From Sympetrum striolatum (lineage: Eukaryota; Arthropoda; Insecta; Odonata; Libellulidae): a DNA stretch of 64,000 nt. A program made the translations under genes and the position numbers. Under the pieces are notes generated by a model that saw nothing but the letters and a program-made list of their open reading frames with translations, was not told the DNA's origin and ran no database searches. Positions within the stretch are counted from its first letter, which is position 1. Each line of letters opens with the position of its first letter. Positions 23,095 through 34,810 of this stretch are shown here, piece by piece. Location of the stretch: NCBI GenBank assembly GCA_947579665.1, contig OX388348.1:13082001-13146000 (forward strand), in the 5' to 3' direction.

Positions 23095-23258
23095 TTTGCA
23101 TGTTCCGAGTCGCCAATGTTGCAAACATCTAGTTGTTGCAAATGTCCAGGACGCAAAGCCCGGGACGCAAATGTCCGGGGCGAAGAAGTCCACGGAACGC
23201 AAAATTTCACGGGACGCTGAAGTCCATGGGACACTAAACACGGGACACAAATGTCCAA
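23095..23258 (-). repeat. 15-bp tandem repeat, right arm of the composite element
   Basis: On the + strand the units read CAAATGTCCGGGACG and similar; on the minus strand they match the GCGTCCCGGACAATT unit of the left arm. About nine diverged units. The inverted partner at 22250-22380 makes the whole 22250-23258 interval a foldback-type candidate. Confidence 0.7.
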
Positions 23259-24840
23259 AAGCCTTGAGTGAAATACCTCTCTCCCAACTGTACAGGGGGT
23301 CAGTTAGGATGAGAAGCGAGTCCGGATATATTTAAATCCAGATCCTACTGTTGTCTCCCGTCCACCTAACGATCTTTCCGCCCTCTTCGCCTCTTTTCCC
23401 ACTCAATTTCTCTCGCAGTTGAGTCTCCCTTTCTTTCGGTTCGAATCTTCCATTCCTCTTTCATTATCCCTCTGTCCACTGCGTTGTTCCCAACTCCGCT
23501 CCCTTGTTCCGTGCTTTATTCGGAGGCGTAAAAATGGACCCTTTTGTTTTGGAGTAGATCTACTCGATGCCATGGTTTAGTGCTGTTACAGTTGGTGGTT
23601 TCAATTTTTTCTACTTGGTTATTAAGTATTGACTCGAATGTTTCAACAATATGGCTGTAAAATAATGTTTAATTGCTATTTTGTAAGGAAGATTAATTGT
23701 CGTTTGGCTTAAATAATAATATAATGGAGATGCAACCCTTCAACTATTGTAAGAATGGTTAGGTTTGATTCAATAATGCCCATCAATAAAGATGAAATTA
23801 TTATTATTATTATTAAATATGGATTTAATACAGATAATAAGAAATCATAAAGTGGATAAATTACAGATACGATACGAGTTACTTCATTTCAGAAACGTAA
23901 TTATACTACTAACGACTGAGCATACCAAGCAAAAGAAGTTTTAAACAATATTCGAAGAGTACAGTTTCCTTTATTATGAATAGACAAATATTAGGGCTTC
24001 AGAAGCATGACTTGAGACAATTATTTTCGCTTTCTTAATTGTTGAGCTTTTTCCGCTCGACTACCACTCCAATTTAAGTGACAATCGTTGTTTATTGAAG
24101 CAACGCTATTGTTTCAAACTCACTACTTTCATTGTTGACGCTTTCGATTCACATATTACAATACTTACGCATTATCGAACGTAGTACTTACTATTACAAT
24201 ATTTTTAAGGATTACCAAGTAAGGCTAGAACAATAGCGGGAACAATCGTCAACACTCTTGCCGTCTAAAGAGTTACATTGTCAAGAATCATCTCAAAAGT
24301 TTAATTAGATAACGCTCAAGTTAACATAAGCTACTTATCGGCCTGTCTGATTTCATTTGGTTCGATAGGGTCTCCAGATTATGAATTTGTGTGCTTGCTT
24401 TAACTTAATTGAATTTAAATTATTTATTGATTGATATTTAATGATTTTGTTTATGTTTTACACCTTGGCAACAGAAATATTCGCGTTCAGATACATTCAA
24501 TTACTAGAGAAATATGAAATAACACGAAAATTACTTTCCTTCTCAGTATTTTACAAAACGGCCGTGGTAGTATAATCTACAGCCGTTTATTACTGTTGGT
24601 TACTGTAGGTACTATAATACACATGCAAATTTTCTATCTATCGGTACATTTATACTCCTAAACATTCTCTATTCGTTACAATTGTTTCGTTTCTTAGTAA
24701 CACGTAGATGGTGCAATAGCGCAAGAAGTCCTAAAAATAGTATTATTGTTATTAAATATTTTACAATCTATTATACGTAAAAACCTCAGATCTTATCATG
24801 AATATAATTTAGCGATACTTCGTAGTATTTCATTTTTGAA
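23259..24840. other. Pyrimidine-rich patch then AT-rich DNA with ATTGTT cluster
   Basis: Bases 23330-23540 are C/T-rich on the + strand. Bases 23540-24840 are AT-rich, with an ATTATT run at 23800-23812 and a dense set of ATTGTT, AACAAT and CAACGCTATTG-type words at 24040-24265. No gene is evident. Confidence 0.45.
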
Positions 24841-24942
24841 GAATCTCTGCAATCAACACTTGTTTAAAATCCACAAGAAAATTAGTCACCTCATTTTGTA
24901 ATTTTCTTGTGGATTTTGCACAAGTGTTGATGGTAAAGATTC
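24841..24942. mobile_element. Foldback element with 43-bp arms
   Basis: Inverted arms at 24841-24883 and 24900-24942 with a 16-bp loop. Both carry TCAACACTTG and CCACAAGAAAATT or its complement. By eye about five mismatches occur in 43 positions. Flanking target duplications were not evident. Confidence 0.75.
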
Positions 24943-25914
24943 TCGTACCTTAGTTCTTGCTGCAATAGCCCGGTGAAACGATAAATTGGTGTTTATCTTT
25001 ACAGCGATATTCACTGTATCCAATTTGAAGAGGGAAAGATTAGATTTTTAACCTTTGAGAAGACATTAACACTAGACGTGCCCGATAAATCCCCCCCTGA
25101 AACTCTTTCCTCATTACAATCCTACACGTGTTAATTAGGGCTAAAATCGAGAGTTCGGGAAGACGAATCCTCCCTTCAATTTTTCCTTCCTCGTCTCCTC
25201 CTTCAATCTCCTCCTCAATCTCCTCCTCAATCTCCTCTCCGAAATCCTACCGCGGCACACCTAAACCTCCCTCATCCCCCAGGTCTACGTTTCACTAATC
25301 CAAGTCGTCCCACTGCTTCGAACCCTTCCTCCTTCGGGATTATCAACTTCTGCCTCTCCTCGCAATCTTCCTCACTCTCCGGATGTATCGGAAAAAAGGA
25401 CGGATTTTCTCGGAAGGGGCACTGCCATTTCCGCGCTAAGCCGCGCGGACCGGTCTCTCAATGGAGCCAATTCTCCTTACAATTAATATCGGGCGCTAGG
25501 GCCCGTTTTACAAACTTGCCCATACAGGGGATTGATTTGTTTTTCGCAGATCCTGATTGAGGGATGGACGGTCGCCGAATCATGTCGGCCGGATTAGAGC
25601 TGATGAGGTCGGGGGAAACTTCCAGGAAGGGGTTTCCAAAAGCTGGGTAAATCAATTAGCGAACTTGTTTTGAAATTGATTATACTATACCGTTGAGACG
25701 TCTTGGACGTAAATGTGGTGCTTAAAGGATGCATAGGCATAGCATTGCTGTATCCGATTGAGATTGAAGTTTACCGCGTCTGGGATTGTTTCAACCAAAA
25801 TTATAATCTATCGAATCTGTAGTGAAGTATTGGCACCAATCAGATTGCTCAACGAATTGGAAAAACATATAAAACGACTCACAATCTGATATTTACGGAT
25901 ATTTATTTATTAAT
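24943..25914. other. Pyrimidine-rich and GC-richer DNA, no gene seen
   Basis: Bases 25080-25440 are C/T-rich and include a short CTCCTCAATCT tandem at about 25196-25240. Bases 25440-25660 are GC-richer, with a 65-codon minus-strand open frame that I do not recognise. Confidence 0.4.
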
Positions 25915-26425
25915 TGTTCCTCCGTTAAGCTATACCTAATTGTTGAGGATTTAAAATTACTAACAATGAAATATCAGCGTATTGTTGTTAAGGAGGGCTA
26001 CAACAATACTCAGTCCTTACTTATTAGATGTTAGTAATTGTTATATTACGCTATATTTGTTGCAAACTAACTGTTTTCATTCTTAATATCCCTACAACAC
26101 AATGAAACTTTTCATTGTTAAGCAGAGCTACAATAATGCTAGCTAATTTTATTATTTTATGTCTTTTTAATTGTTTCATTACAACATATCTTTTGAAAAG
26201 TTGTGGTTTAATTGTTGAGGTCTTTATATTAAAACTGAAAAATCGCCGTTGATAATTGTTACGTTAAGCTACAACATTCCTAGCGAATTATTATTCATAT
26301 TATATTAGGAGTTCGTAATTGTTTCACAGCCCTATATTTGTAGCACACTATCTGTTTAAATTATTGTTGCTATGGATTCGCCTACGATAAAAAATGTCGT
26401 TGTTACGTAAAGCTACAAAAATTGT
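25915..26425. repeat. Tandem array, about 135-140-bp unit
   Basis: The words GTTAAGCTATAC, TTGTTAAGGAGGGCTACAAC, ATTGTTAAGCAGAGCTACAAT, GTTACGTTAAGCTACAAC and GTTACGTAAAGCTACAAA recur at about 25923, 25985, 26118, 26263 and 26403. Between them are TAATTGTT(T/A)CA and ATATTTGT(T/A)GCA words. The unit is about 135-145 bp and strongly diverged. Non-coding. Confidence 0.65.
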
Positions 26426-27055
26426 GACAGCCATAGCCTAAACTTACATGATATTGTTTATTTGATGAGATGAAATAAAAATAATATTCAAGGGTTAAAT
26501 TCAAAATACTACACTATCAGCAAACCATCTTCCATGAATTTATATTCTCCGCTAATCCCCACAAAATTAATCCCCAAAAACTAATGACGGAATTCTAAAA
26601 TTTGACCCAAGACTTCATAATGAAAGAGGTTAAAAAATGGGGAAATTTATGCAAATATTTCGAAGTACTGTGCTTAACCAAAATCCCTGGATCCGATATC
26701 TATTAAGACAAAATTCAAGATGAATTTGGACTCCTTACATTTCCGTGAAAAACAAGATGGAATAAAGTCCAATACAGTCTAGAAAAAATGATTTTAGGAC
26801 GCGAATGGGATCTGTGTCCTTCCGAATGAAGCTGTTGGAGAGGACTTTTCGTAGCATGAAATTTCAAGCGAATGGATTACAGCTAATCCGCCAAAATTTT
26901 CCGAAAGCTAGGTTTATTTGGCGAAATAAAATTGAGAATTTTGGCGCTTTGTAAGTCGTTTACTACAACAACTTTAGCATTTAAACAGTACATCCGTAAA
27001 GCATCGTAGTTGATAAATAGCTGAAAATAGTTACATAGCATATGCTGTAAATACG
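26426..27055. other. AT-rich DNA, no gene seen
   Basis: Sequence with dense stops and no matched repeat. Confidence 0.45.
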
Positions 27056-27059
27056 AATA

Positions 27060-27180
27060 TAAGCCAAGATTCTACCAACGCCAAGGAAACGGGTTCGAGT
27101 CCCGGCTAACCAGGTTTTCCTGGCTTGAGAGTGATTGTATGTTTTGGTTCATTGTTATAGTTTACATTCCTCAATATAAT
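27060..27180 (+). mobile_element. Degraded tRNA-derived SINE
   Basis: ACGGGTTCGAGTCCCGGCTAACC at 27087-27109 holds a strong B box, followed by AGGTTTTCCTGG and GAGAGTGATTGTATG. This matches the post-B-box sequence of the SINE at 33727. The A-box half is missing or decayed. Confidence 0.7.
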
Positions 27181-27384
27181 AATACAATATATCGATAATT
27201 GCTGGGGGAATTCATTAAGATATATTAATCAGTACTCCGATTATTGTGGGTGTAATCTTGGTGTATGGTAATAAACAGTCAATTTGATGAAAAATGCACG
27301 AATCACCTAAAGTTTCTTAGGAGGACAAAGGCAAATTGAATCGTATAGTAGAAGATTGTTCTAAAAATAATCATCACATTTTAA

Positions 27385-27540
27385 AATAAACATCTATTGT
27401 TTCTAGCAGCTACTAGTAGACATTTAAATATGGCATTACCGTATATTAACGGATTGTCGTAACAACAAATCATGAAATTGTTAAACCAACACCTATTGCT
27501 GCGGTCAGCTATTAGTAGCCATTCTAAATAAAACTATAAC
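27385..27540. repeat. Two-copy duplication, about 100-bp unit
   Basis: AACATCTATTGTTTC and AACACCTATTGCTGC, starting near 27389 and 27488, are each followed by AGCTACTAGTAG or AGCTATTAGTAG and a CATT. A short degenerate duplication with AACAAC/ATTGTT words between. Confidence 0.55.
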
Positions 27541-29539
27541 ATATCAATTTGAATTCAACCTATAACATATAATTATGAATTTTTCCATGAAATATGATAC
27601 TGATTTCTAATCTTTCAAATGCTTCACCTCTATAAAGATAGGTCCATCCGAAAATCCTACTGTCTGGATCATGAAGCACTACGTGATATTTAAACAAAAA
27701 ATATCTTTTCAATTCTTCTCCAGCGTACTCTATATTCCACTTGAATATGATTAAAAAGATAGGGCTCAGACGAAATATGATTTAAATTTCCTAACCTTGA
27801 GATCTTGAAGGAAGAGGGTTAAATGAGGCGGAAGGTTATTAGATTAAAAGTGCACTCTAAGACGCTGCTCCTTCGGAGATAATCAAATAACTCCTTGCGC
27901 GTGTATTTTTTGAGTTAATAGAGAACATTTTCCGTTACTCAGTTCGGCCTCTGGATATTTTGGCCGAAAAATCTTTCGATAGATAAGGCCTGATCATGAA
28001 GGCTGTACACAGAGAAACACTACTTTGATTTATGCAGACAATTGTGCTCTATCTCGTACAACATAACAACATTTTATTTAATAAAGGTATTAAAAGGGGT
28101 TAAGTATAGAATTAACTACAAGAACTTATAAAAGATTTTTGGATTTCCATCTTGCTAATGATAATTGACTGACTGCTTCTAAATAATTTTAAATGATCCA
28201 TATAAACCATTGGTCTATATCACAAGTTATATACCAAACCTAAAATGGGAAAACAAAACAGGTAACATTCCTTGTAAACCACAGCTATATATATCTATGC
28301 TTTTCTCTATGTTTAACATGGATAATTATACCAAATATATTTCCAATCAATTCATAGGTTTTCTATAAACCTTTCGCTATGTTTATAAATCTTTCCCTGC
28401 TTAAAAAATTTAATTTAAAGAAAAACACGACTCTAACAAATTCCACGGTTCAAAAAACGGGGTTGCCTGATTATGAAGATGTAAAAATGTGTGTTATGTT
28501 AAATATTTCAAAGAATTTGTTCAATTTCCGTAATTTTTCAGTTTAATTTATTATTTATTGTATTGCAGACAAAGGTAATTATAAAATTTTATCTATTTCT
28601 AGATAGCTTTCATCCACTCATATATAATGCAATATTTCTATTTTTTATCAGATTTTTCCCTTGCATTCATTCTTCTATCTCCTCGAAAACTTCGGAAATC
28701 AATTTCTGACCAACCCTTTCTTCTTCGTTATAGCTCTCCGACTTCTGAAGTTGAGATATCAGGAACATCTCTTGATTGAATATCATTCATGATATGTTAA
28801 CACGGCAAATCTAACACAGTGCATATGCATTACGGTAGGTAATCGAATATCTGTTTTCCAGCATAACCTAATCACGCCTAATTTTAAATTTCAGGGAAGA
28901 GTAAGGCGTTAATAAAGGCAATTTCAAATTCCTGGTGATGTAAGCTCATAGAAATGCAAGAACAGCAAGGAAGTGATCTGTAGGATGTAGGATGCATCAT
29001 TATGTATTCCATCAACAAATGACGCCGTATTGACATCAATTTCATAATGGTGGTTTTTTGACTAAAAACTTTTGGATTTAAAGCCAGAAATGAAAATTAT
29101 GTTTCCTGGGCTCCTCAGATTCCAAAAGGATTCATTCCGTGAAAGGAATCCTAGATCGGATATCTCCATGTAACAACCTCGGAATGTCTCCTAGACTTCT
29201 AATGTAATCCTATTTGTTTCCGTGGAAACTAAATTCGTGATGGTTCTTTCAAATTTGACATCTTGACCAAGTTCAATCATATGAATGTTATAGATATGTT
29301 CTCATAAGTATTTAACAATTATAAGAAAAGGTTTTTAATATAACTTTGTATATGTATTACATTGAGATATTTCACAGTTTCACAGGTATCGGCGAAACTG
29401 ACTTTTTTTCGTAACCTTAATTTCCTTCGTAAGCGTTAAGATATAAATAGTTCCCGGTGACTATAAAAATGTTTAATGGAATTTGCAAAATTATTTTTTC
29501 TCATCTCATCCACAAATATTATCAATTGCATTTTTACTT
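27541..29539. other. AT-rich DNA, no gene seen
   Basis: AT-rich unique sequence with short open frames only. No domain or repeat was matched. Confidence 0.45.
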
Positions 29540-29760
29540 TATTTTCACGTTTTATTTGCCCCTCGTTCTCTGAGGGTGTTTTCTCTGAAGGGTAGTTTTC
29601 GTGATCGACCTTAAGTTACAAAGTTTTTTCCCATAATGTTTTCTTTTCTTTAAAATTAATCTCTGTAAATACCATTACGAAATATGTGGTAAGGTAGACA
29701 GGAGTCCAACGTGGACTTAACCTTGCGAATAAAGGGTCTATCTATAAAACAATACGTTTT
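29540..29760 (+). repeat. REP-C copy 1 (retroposon 3' end type)
   Basis: A T-rich stretch with GAGGGTGTTTTCTC and CGACCTTAAGTTACAAAG, then a short hairpin region and AATAAAGGGTC at 29728-29738. The same order of blocks occurs at 53490-53730 and, more decayed, at 54780-55000. The terminal AATAAA and fixed orientation suggest the 3' end of a retrotransposon. Confidence 0.6.
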
Positions 29761-30440
29761 CCTAAAAGCTATTCTACTGACTATAACCCGACTAAAATTT
29801 TACTGATGTTAGTCTTCTGTAGTCTACGCCTTGCTACGCTATATTATCAAAATTCTTATAAAAATAAAGTTTTCAAGAGTATTATTAAGATGGAAATGAA
29901 ATAATTGCAAATAAACATTGTAAGAGCATATTAGCCTACCAGGGTATAGAGAAATCATGGAAGCATCTATCTGTATATAGGAGCCATTTATTTTGAAAAT
30001 GGCCTAAGTACTTTGGTAAATAATTTTTTATTGACTGTAGTAAAAAGTGTAACCTGAATTTGGCTGTCATAAACAACAATTTGCAGTTAAGTATATGGAT
30101 CGTATCGTAAAAATATCGTATACAAGGCTTACGACAATTTTTGACATGAATATTTACAGTTATTTCAATAATTAGAAACACTACTTTGAAAGTGGCCAAG
30201 GTTCAATTCGTTACCAAATATCCGAAAGTCACTATACGTAAATAATCTAGTAAACTCATGTTATATGTATGATTACAAGAGTAAATGAGTGAATACATGT
30301 ACGACGATTAACAGGTGATGTTATAAAAATATTCAAATATATTACAGAATCAAAAACTTGCCATTTCATAGAGAAAGTAACATCGGCAACTCAAAAATGG
30401 CACTCAGTTCAAATCAGCAAAAGGGAAATTAAACTAGAGG
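29761..30440. other. AT-rich DNA, no gene seen
   Basis: AT-rich sequence. An 87-codon minus-strand open frame shows no domain that I recognise. Confidence 0.45.
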
Positions 30441-30444
30441 ATTT

Positions 30445-30845
30445 TGTGCTTTATGTTTAGAGCCAACGAAAGACTTGGGAAACTATATTTTACGAAGAAA
30501 GCATTTCTTTAATTAAGTGGGTCAATGTGATTAAAAAACCTAATAAAATCCAAATCTAATCTCATGAGCTACAAGAAGCATGAAACAATGTTTATAGAAC
30601 TGAAATAATCCTGTATAAACCAATGCATTTAAATCAAAAATAAATAAATTAAACACGATGATTTTATGCCTAAGGTTAGGAGTCAAAGTTAAACTTACAA
30701 AACTTGATTTTTCGTAGTATCCATTGCTTGAATTAAGTAATTAATCCGATTTAAAAACCAATACATTCCAAGTTTTATCTTTTGAGCTACAAGCCGCATG
30801 GAATAATTGATATATAACAGAGATAAGGCTCGAGAAAAACAAGGC
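30445..30845. repeat. Two-copy duplication, about 220-bp unit
   Basis: GAGCTACAAG recurs at about 30565 and 30784. Each copy carries TTTATG(T/C)(T/C)TA, a TTAGGAGTCAA- or TTAGAGCCAA-type block, a (T/A)ATTAAGT block, a GATT(A/T)AAAAACC block and then the GCATG(G/A)AA block. The copies are diverged and non-coding. Confidence 0.6.
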
Positions 30846-30959
30846 AGCCGCATGAAAAATGTTATCATGTTATCAAGGTAAAGTACCTGTTACTTCCACG
30901 CCTTAAGCTGCACGCAATTCAAACATCCATATTTCTCGAGAAAACGTCAGTGGAATGGT

Positions 30960-31180
30960 TTGGGGCCTTAAACGAGATCGATTGTGAGAGAGAGGAGAAT
31001 TGCAGGGAGTGAAGCGAAGTGGAAGAAGCGGTTCAAGATGATATGGAGGAGGGGAAGGAATAAGGAGAAAGAGAGATGAATGAATAACGTTTTTATTAGG
31101 GCCAAAATTGAGACTAATAAGTTGCTTCTGAAGGCCTGAGGGAGAGGAGGAAGATAACGAACGAGTGGGTCGTGAGTATT
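30960..31180 (+). repeat. Purine-rich tract
   Basis: A + strand A/G-rich stretch with GAGAGAGAGGAGAA and GGAGGAGGGGAAGGAA. Bases 31083-31140 may contain a weak REP-B relic (a TTTTTATTAGGGCCAAAATTGAGAC-like arrangement). Confidence 0.5.
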
Positions 31181-31424
31181 AATTCGGATATAAGTCTAAA
31201 TCAGTGCTTCTGCAATCCCTTGATAATTTATATATTTATTCCTTTCCTTCCAGGTTCGGCAAATCCATTTCTGGGCTCTTTCGGGGGAAAAAGGCTTAAG
31301 CGATCAATCCATCCAGAGGTTATTTACTTTCCATAAAAAAAAGATGTTGTTCCTGCTACCATACTTTGACGAGTGGCATGTTTTTATATTTTTCGTGGGG
31401 TATAGGATTGGAAGGAAATTTATT

Positions 31425-31690
31425 TTTCATATGCTTTTGTCTCAGTTCTGTTCAGGGCTGAGATGATACGAAAGCTACTGAGATATGAAGGATTTAGAAA
31501 AATGACATAAATGAGGGCTTCCCTTGTGAAATGCTTTGGAGAGGGCCATTGCTCCACACTTATGCTAAATTTTCCTTTAGAAGTACTCTGTCTCATCGAA
31601 GGGAGTGAGTCAATCCTCATCTCGTTGAGTTACCTCATTCCCTCCCTCAAGTATCGGCTCAGGAAGACCTAAGCTCCCTTGTATTTTTTG
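31425..31690 (+). repeat. REP-A copy 4 (diverged, long form)
   Basis: GTCTCAGTTCTGTTCAGGGCT begins at about 31439 and matches the head of copy 1 at about 6212, with GATGATACGAAAGCTACTGAG after it. Downstream, a diverged core with TCCTCATCTCG and TTACCTCATTCCCTCCCTC follows at about 31613-31650. It shows that the head block belongs to the family. Confidence 0.5.
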
Positions 31691-32880
31691 TAATTTACAG
31701 CTTGTTAATAATTCATATATTTTTAAAATTATTATTATTACATTTGATTTTTCTAGTGTTTTTTTTACCTCTTTAACGTGATTATGCGAGCCAATTCCTA
31801 GCAAGTTTCACTAACAATGTGAAATTTATTTTCATGATTGTCAAATTTTTACTTACTTAACAAAAGTACTTATGTAAGTTTTATGAATTTTTTATGCTAA
31901 TAAAATTGATATCATTAAAAAAAGTAATTGCTATCAAGAATTTAAGAGGTTCCTACTAACCTACGGGCTGATGACTTTCCCGATTATGAAATATAAATTA
32001 AATTCTATTCTATTATAGTAATTCTATTCTATATATAATGGAGCGTTCTGGTTTTCTATTCGTTAATGATGGCTTATTAGGGTATAAAACTTTTGATATT
32101 TTCTCCAAGCTTCAAAAATAGCCTAGAATAAAGTCACATTTATGCAGAAATCCACGATTAGATGAATAAATATACGATTCGTAGTTTAAATTCGAACATT
32201 TCAACTATAATCTACAGTTGGTGCATGTATAGGAAAATTGGACTGCAGTAATGGACCAAATACTTTCCTGAGAATAGCCTCTGATATCTCGGATGGTAAG
32301 TATACGATAAAAGCCTTCTCTTCTATTTCATCCCATAAAAGTCTTTGACGTTATGAAACACAGTCTAAAATAGACTCAAATTGGGGTATTTTCTGTTTTA
32401 GGAGCAATCTTCTGAGGCCACGAGTTTCATTAATCAACTAGGATGATCCTACCAGGCTTCAATGTTCTAAAAATAACTCTCTCATTAGCTAGCTAAATAT
32501 GAACTAACTAGCAAAATATCGATTAATATTCAAAACTCATTATTGCATGTTTTTTTGGGTGACATTAATGAAGGAACGTATTCATTTTGTCAAGCAGTTT
32601 TCTTTTCATGGAAATGGGTCAAGGTAAGAGAGTCTTCGCTCAATAACTGCAGTGGTTGAAGACATATACATTGATTACATACTCATAATTCTTGAAATGG
32701 AAAATTGATAAAAATAGATATATGGAAAGCGTTTTTCAATTGTAAAAAGGCCGTAAAAGAAAATATTAGGATATCCATAGATTTAATACGGTAACAATCA
32801 ATTTCTTTGCATCGCTAAATAATTGTTGTAGTCAATATAACTTCTGATATAATAATAATATATTCAATTATTTACTTTCA
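31691..32880. other. AT-rich DNA, no gene seen
   Basis: AT-rich unique DNA with a short ATTCTATTCTAT duplication near 31998-32033. No gene is evident. Confidence 0.45.
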
Positions 32881-32884
32881 AAAA

Positions 32885-33590
32885 GGGAAATCAATTAGTT
32901 TAGCAATAATGCATTAATTTAAGCAAATTAAAAATAATCCTGTTGCAATTGTTATTCAGGTACACGTTAATAAAATTACCGACATTCATTTATCGATTAA
33001 CATCTCTTCTCCTATTGTTTACTTTTGGACCAAGAAGTAATAAATTGGTATATTAATAGATTAATTACGGAAATAAATAAATTTGATGGCAATTTTAACA
33101 ACAAATTTAACAATTACAAACTCAACTGTTTATTTTAACAGTAATGGAATTAATTAGTTTCACAATAATTACATAATTAAAAAATAGTATGTATCAATTG
33201 TTGCTCATACATTGTTCATAAGTTTTGTTAATCAACTTTTCAAAATCCTTAATTGATAACAATGATTGACAATGATAAATTCGAATGTTTACTTAAATAA
33301 TAATGAAATCAATTAGTTTAACCATAGCTACATAATTTCAGCTAATAAAAATAGTATGCATCAATTGTTGTTCATACATTGTTCATAATTATTGTGAACT
33401 AACTTTTCGAAATTTATTAATCGATCAAATTGATGAATTCGATTGTTTACTTAAACAATAAGTAAATCAATTAGTTTAACAATTGCCTTATAATTCCAGC
33501 TAATTGAAAATAGTACGTATCAATTGATTTCATAAATTATTCATAATTGTTATTAATTAACTTTCCAAAAATGATTAATTTATTTACGAT
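32885..33590. repeat. Tandem array, about 158-bp unit
   Basis: AATTAGTTT recurs at about 32894, 33152, 33308 and 33468. Each unit includes AAAATAGTATGTATCAATTG or a close variant, TTCATACATTGTTCATAA, and AACTTTTC(A/G)AAAT. The last three copies are 156-160 bp apart; the first is separated by extra DNA. Very AT-rich, dense in ATTGTT/AACAAT. Confidence 0.75.
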
Positions 33591-33647
33591 CTTCATCTTC
33601 TACTCCAGCTAGTTTCGATTAACGGGGAGAGCCCATGAGCAAAATTA

Positions 33648-33683
33648 CCTAAGCCTAATCCTAAGCCTAAGCCTAAGTCTAAT
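33648..33683 (-). repeat. Telomere-like hexamer run
   Basis: Six consecutive hexamers, mostly CCTAAG with CCTAAT and TCTAAT variants. Most contain CCTAA, the complement of the TTAGG pentamer that forms telomeres in most insects. The period here is six, not five, so it is not a plain interstitial telomere. It ends about 45 bp before a SINE. Confidence 0.5.
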
Positions 33684-33726
33684 CACTCTTAACAATACTA
33701 CTACTAACAATAATACTACAATACTT

Positions 33727-33990
33727 ACCGGCCGTGGTGGCGGAGTGGTTAACGTGCTAGACCGTTAACGCTCCATCCTCACGGCACGGGTTCGAATCCC
33801 GGCTAATCGGATTTTTCCGGTTGGGGAATGGTTGTCTGTGTATGTTGTGTGCGCGTGTATGTGATATCATGTGATAAAATAAAAATGCAAAAAAAAAAAT
33901 AAAATTAAGAAAAAGGGGTTAATTGCAGGAATAGCCTTCCTAGGCTAAAATTCACCCAAAAATAAGACGGCATTATTATTATTATTACTA
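33727..33990 (+). mobile_element. tRNA-derived SINE, full head
   Basis: It begins CCGGCCGTGGTGGCGGAGTGG, with an A box matching TGGCGGAGTGG, and has a B box in GGGTTCGAATCCCGG at 33788-33802. The head resembles a class II tRNA such as Ser or Leu. After it come CTAATCGGATTTTTCCGGTTG and GGGAATGGTTGTCTGTG, a TG-rich segment, an A-rich stretch near 33888, and a terminal (ATT)n run at about 33973-33987. Transcription by Pol III and mobilisation by a partner LINE are known for such elements. The head is shared with 20112-20335 and, in part, 27060-27180. Confidence 0.9.
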
Positions 33991-34129
33991 CTACTATACT
34001 AAATCCTGTACTAGTATAATTGACGAATATATTTCATAAACAGAACGTATGGAGACCTGCACTAAACGTCGCAACCGGAGAAAGAGCGCACCACTCGGAA
34101 AGACAAAAAAGATAATCTCGCGTTGAAGA

Positions 34130-34640
34130 AGACCTCCAGTTTACACCTGCAGAAAAAAGGCTCTCAGGTGGGGTCGGGAGAATAGCTGTCGGCCGGAATA
34201 GCATGTACTGTGCGGATGATGGAAAAGCAGCTGAGGAAGGCTTCTGGGATGAGATTGTTTGCGGGATAAGGGGAGGGCCTTCCCGGAGGATGACAGCTCC
34301 TCCTATCAGCGCCGGAGTCCGTGGCTCCCTTGTTTACTCATCCGAGGAAACTTGGGGAAATTCGCTTTTTCTCTTCACATTTCTTTATCCCCGAAAAAAT
34401 CGTTCCCAAACCCTCTTGGAGCCGTCCCTCCAGTGAATATCAATCCTCAACTCTTCCGCAGGGAATTGCTCGGATCGTGCAAATACGGTCAACCTCGCTG
34501 ACTTCGATTATGAGATGGGGTCGCTTATGACCCCGACTCGGGTCACGGATTTCTTCCCACAACTACCTCCGCCTCCTCGTGTATTTCATCTAGGAGAGAT
34601 GCTCGATGAGAGTGTCAGAAACCTTTGCGGGCTTATAATA
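34130..34640. other. GC-richer island with overlapping short open frames
   Basis: Several 60-80-codon open frames overlap in all three + frames over the same bases, which points to low stop density from composition. No domain is recognisable. A pattern like this can also be an ancient exon remnant or a conserved regulatory block. Confidence 0.35.
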
Positions 34641-34810
34641 CGCCTAAAAGGTTTACCATGGGATGGAGTCGCTATGAAAATTTTAAACGGAACTTACCAA
34701 GATGCTTCTACTATACACATATCATGATGGACGAAACATTTTACCTTTCAAATAAGACAAAGAATAGAAGAAAATATATATCTAAAATTTACTTTCGTTT
34801 CAGTCCTGAT

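Noticed and set aside
33727..33810. Functional tRNA gene
   Set aside because: It has A and B boxes, but no paired acceptor stem; the sequence after it is shared with other copies, so it is a SINE head.
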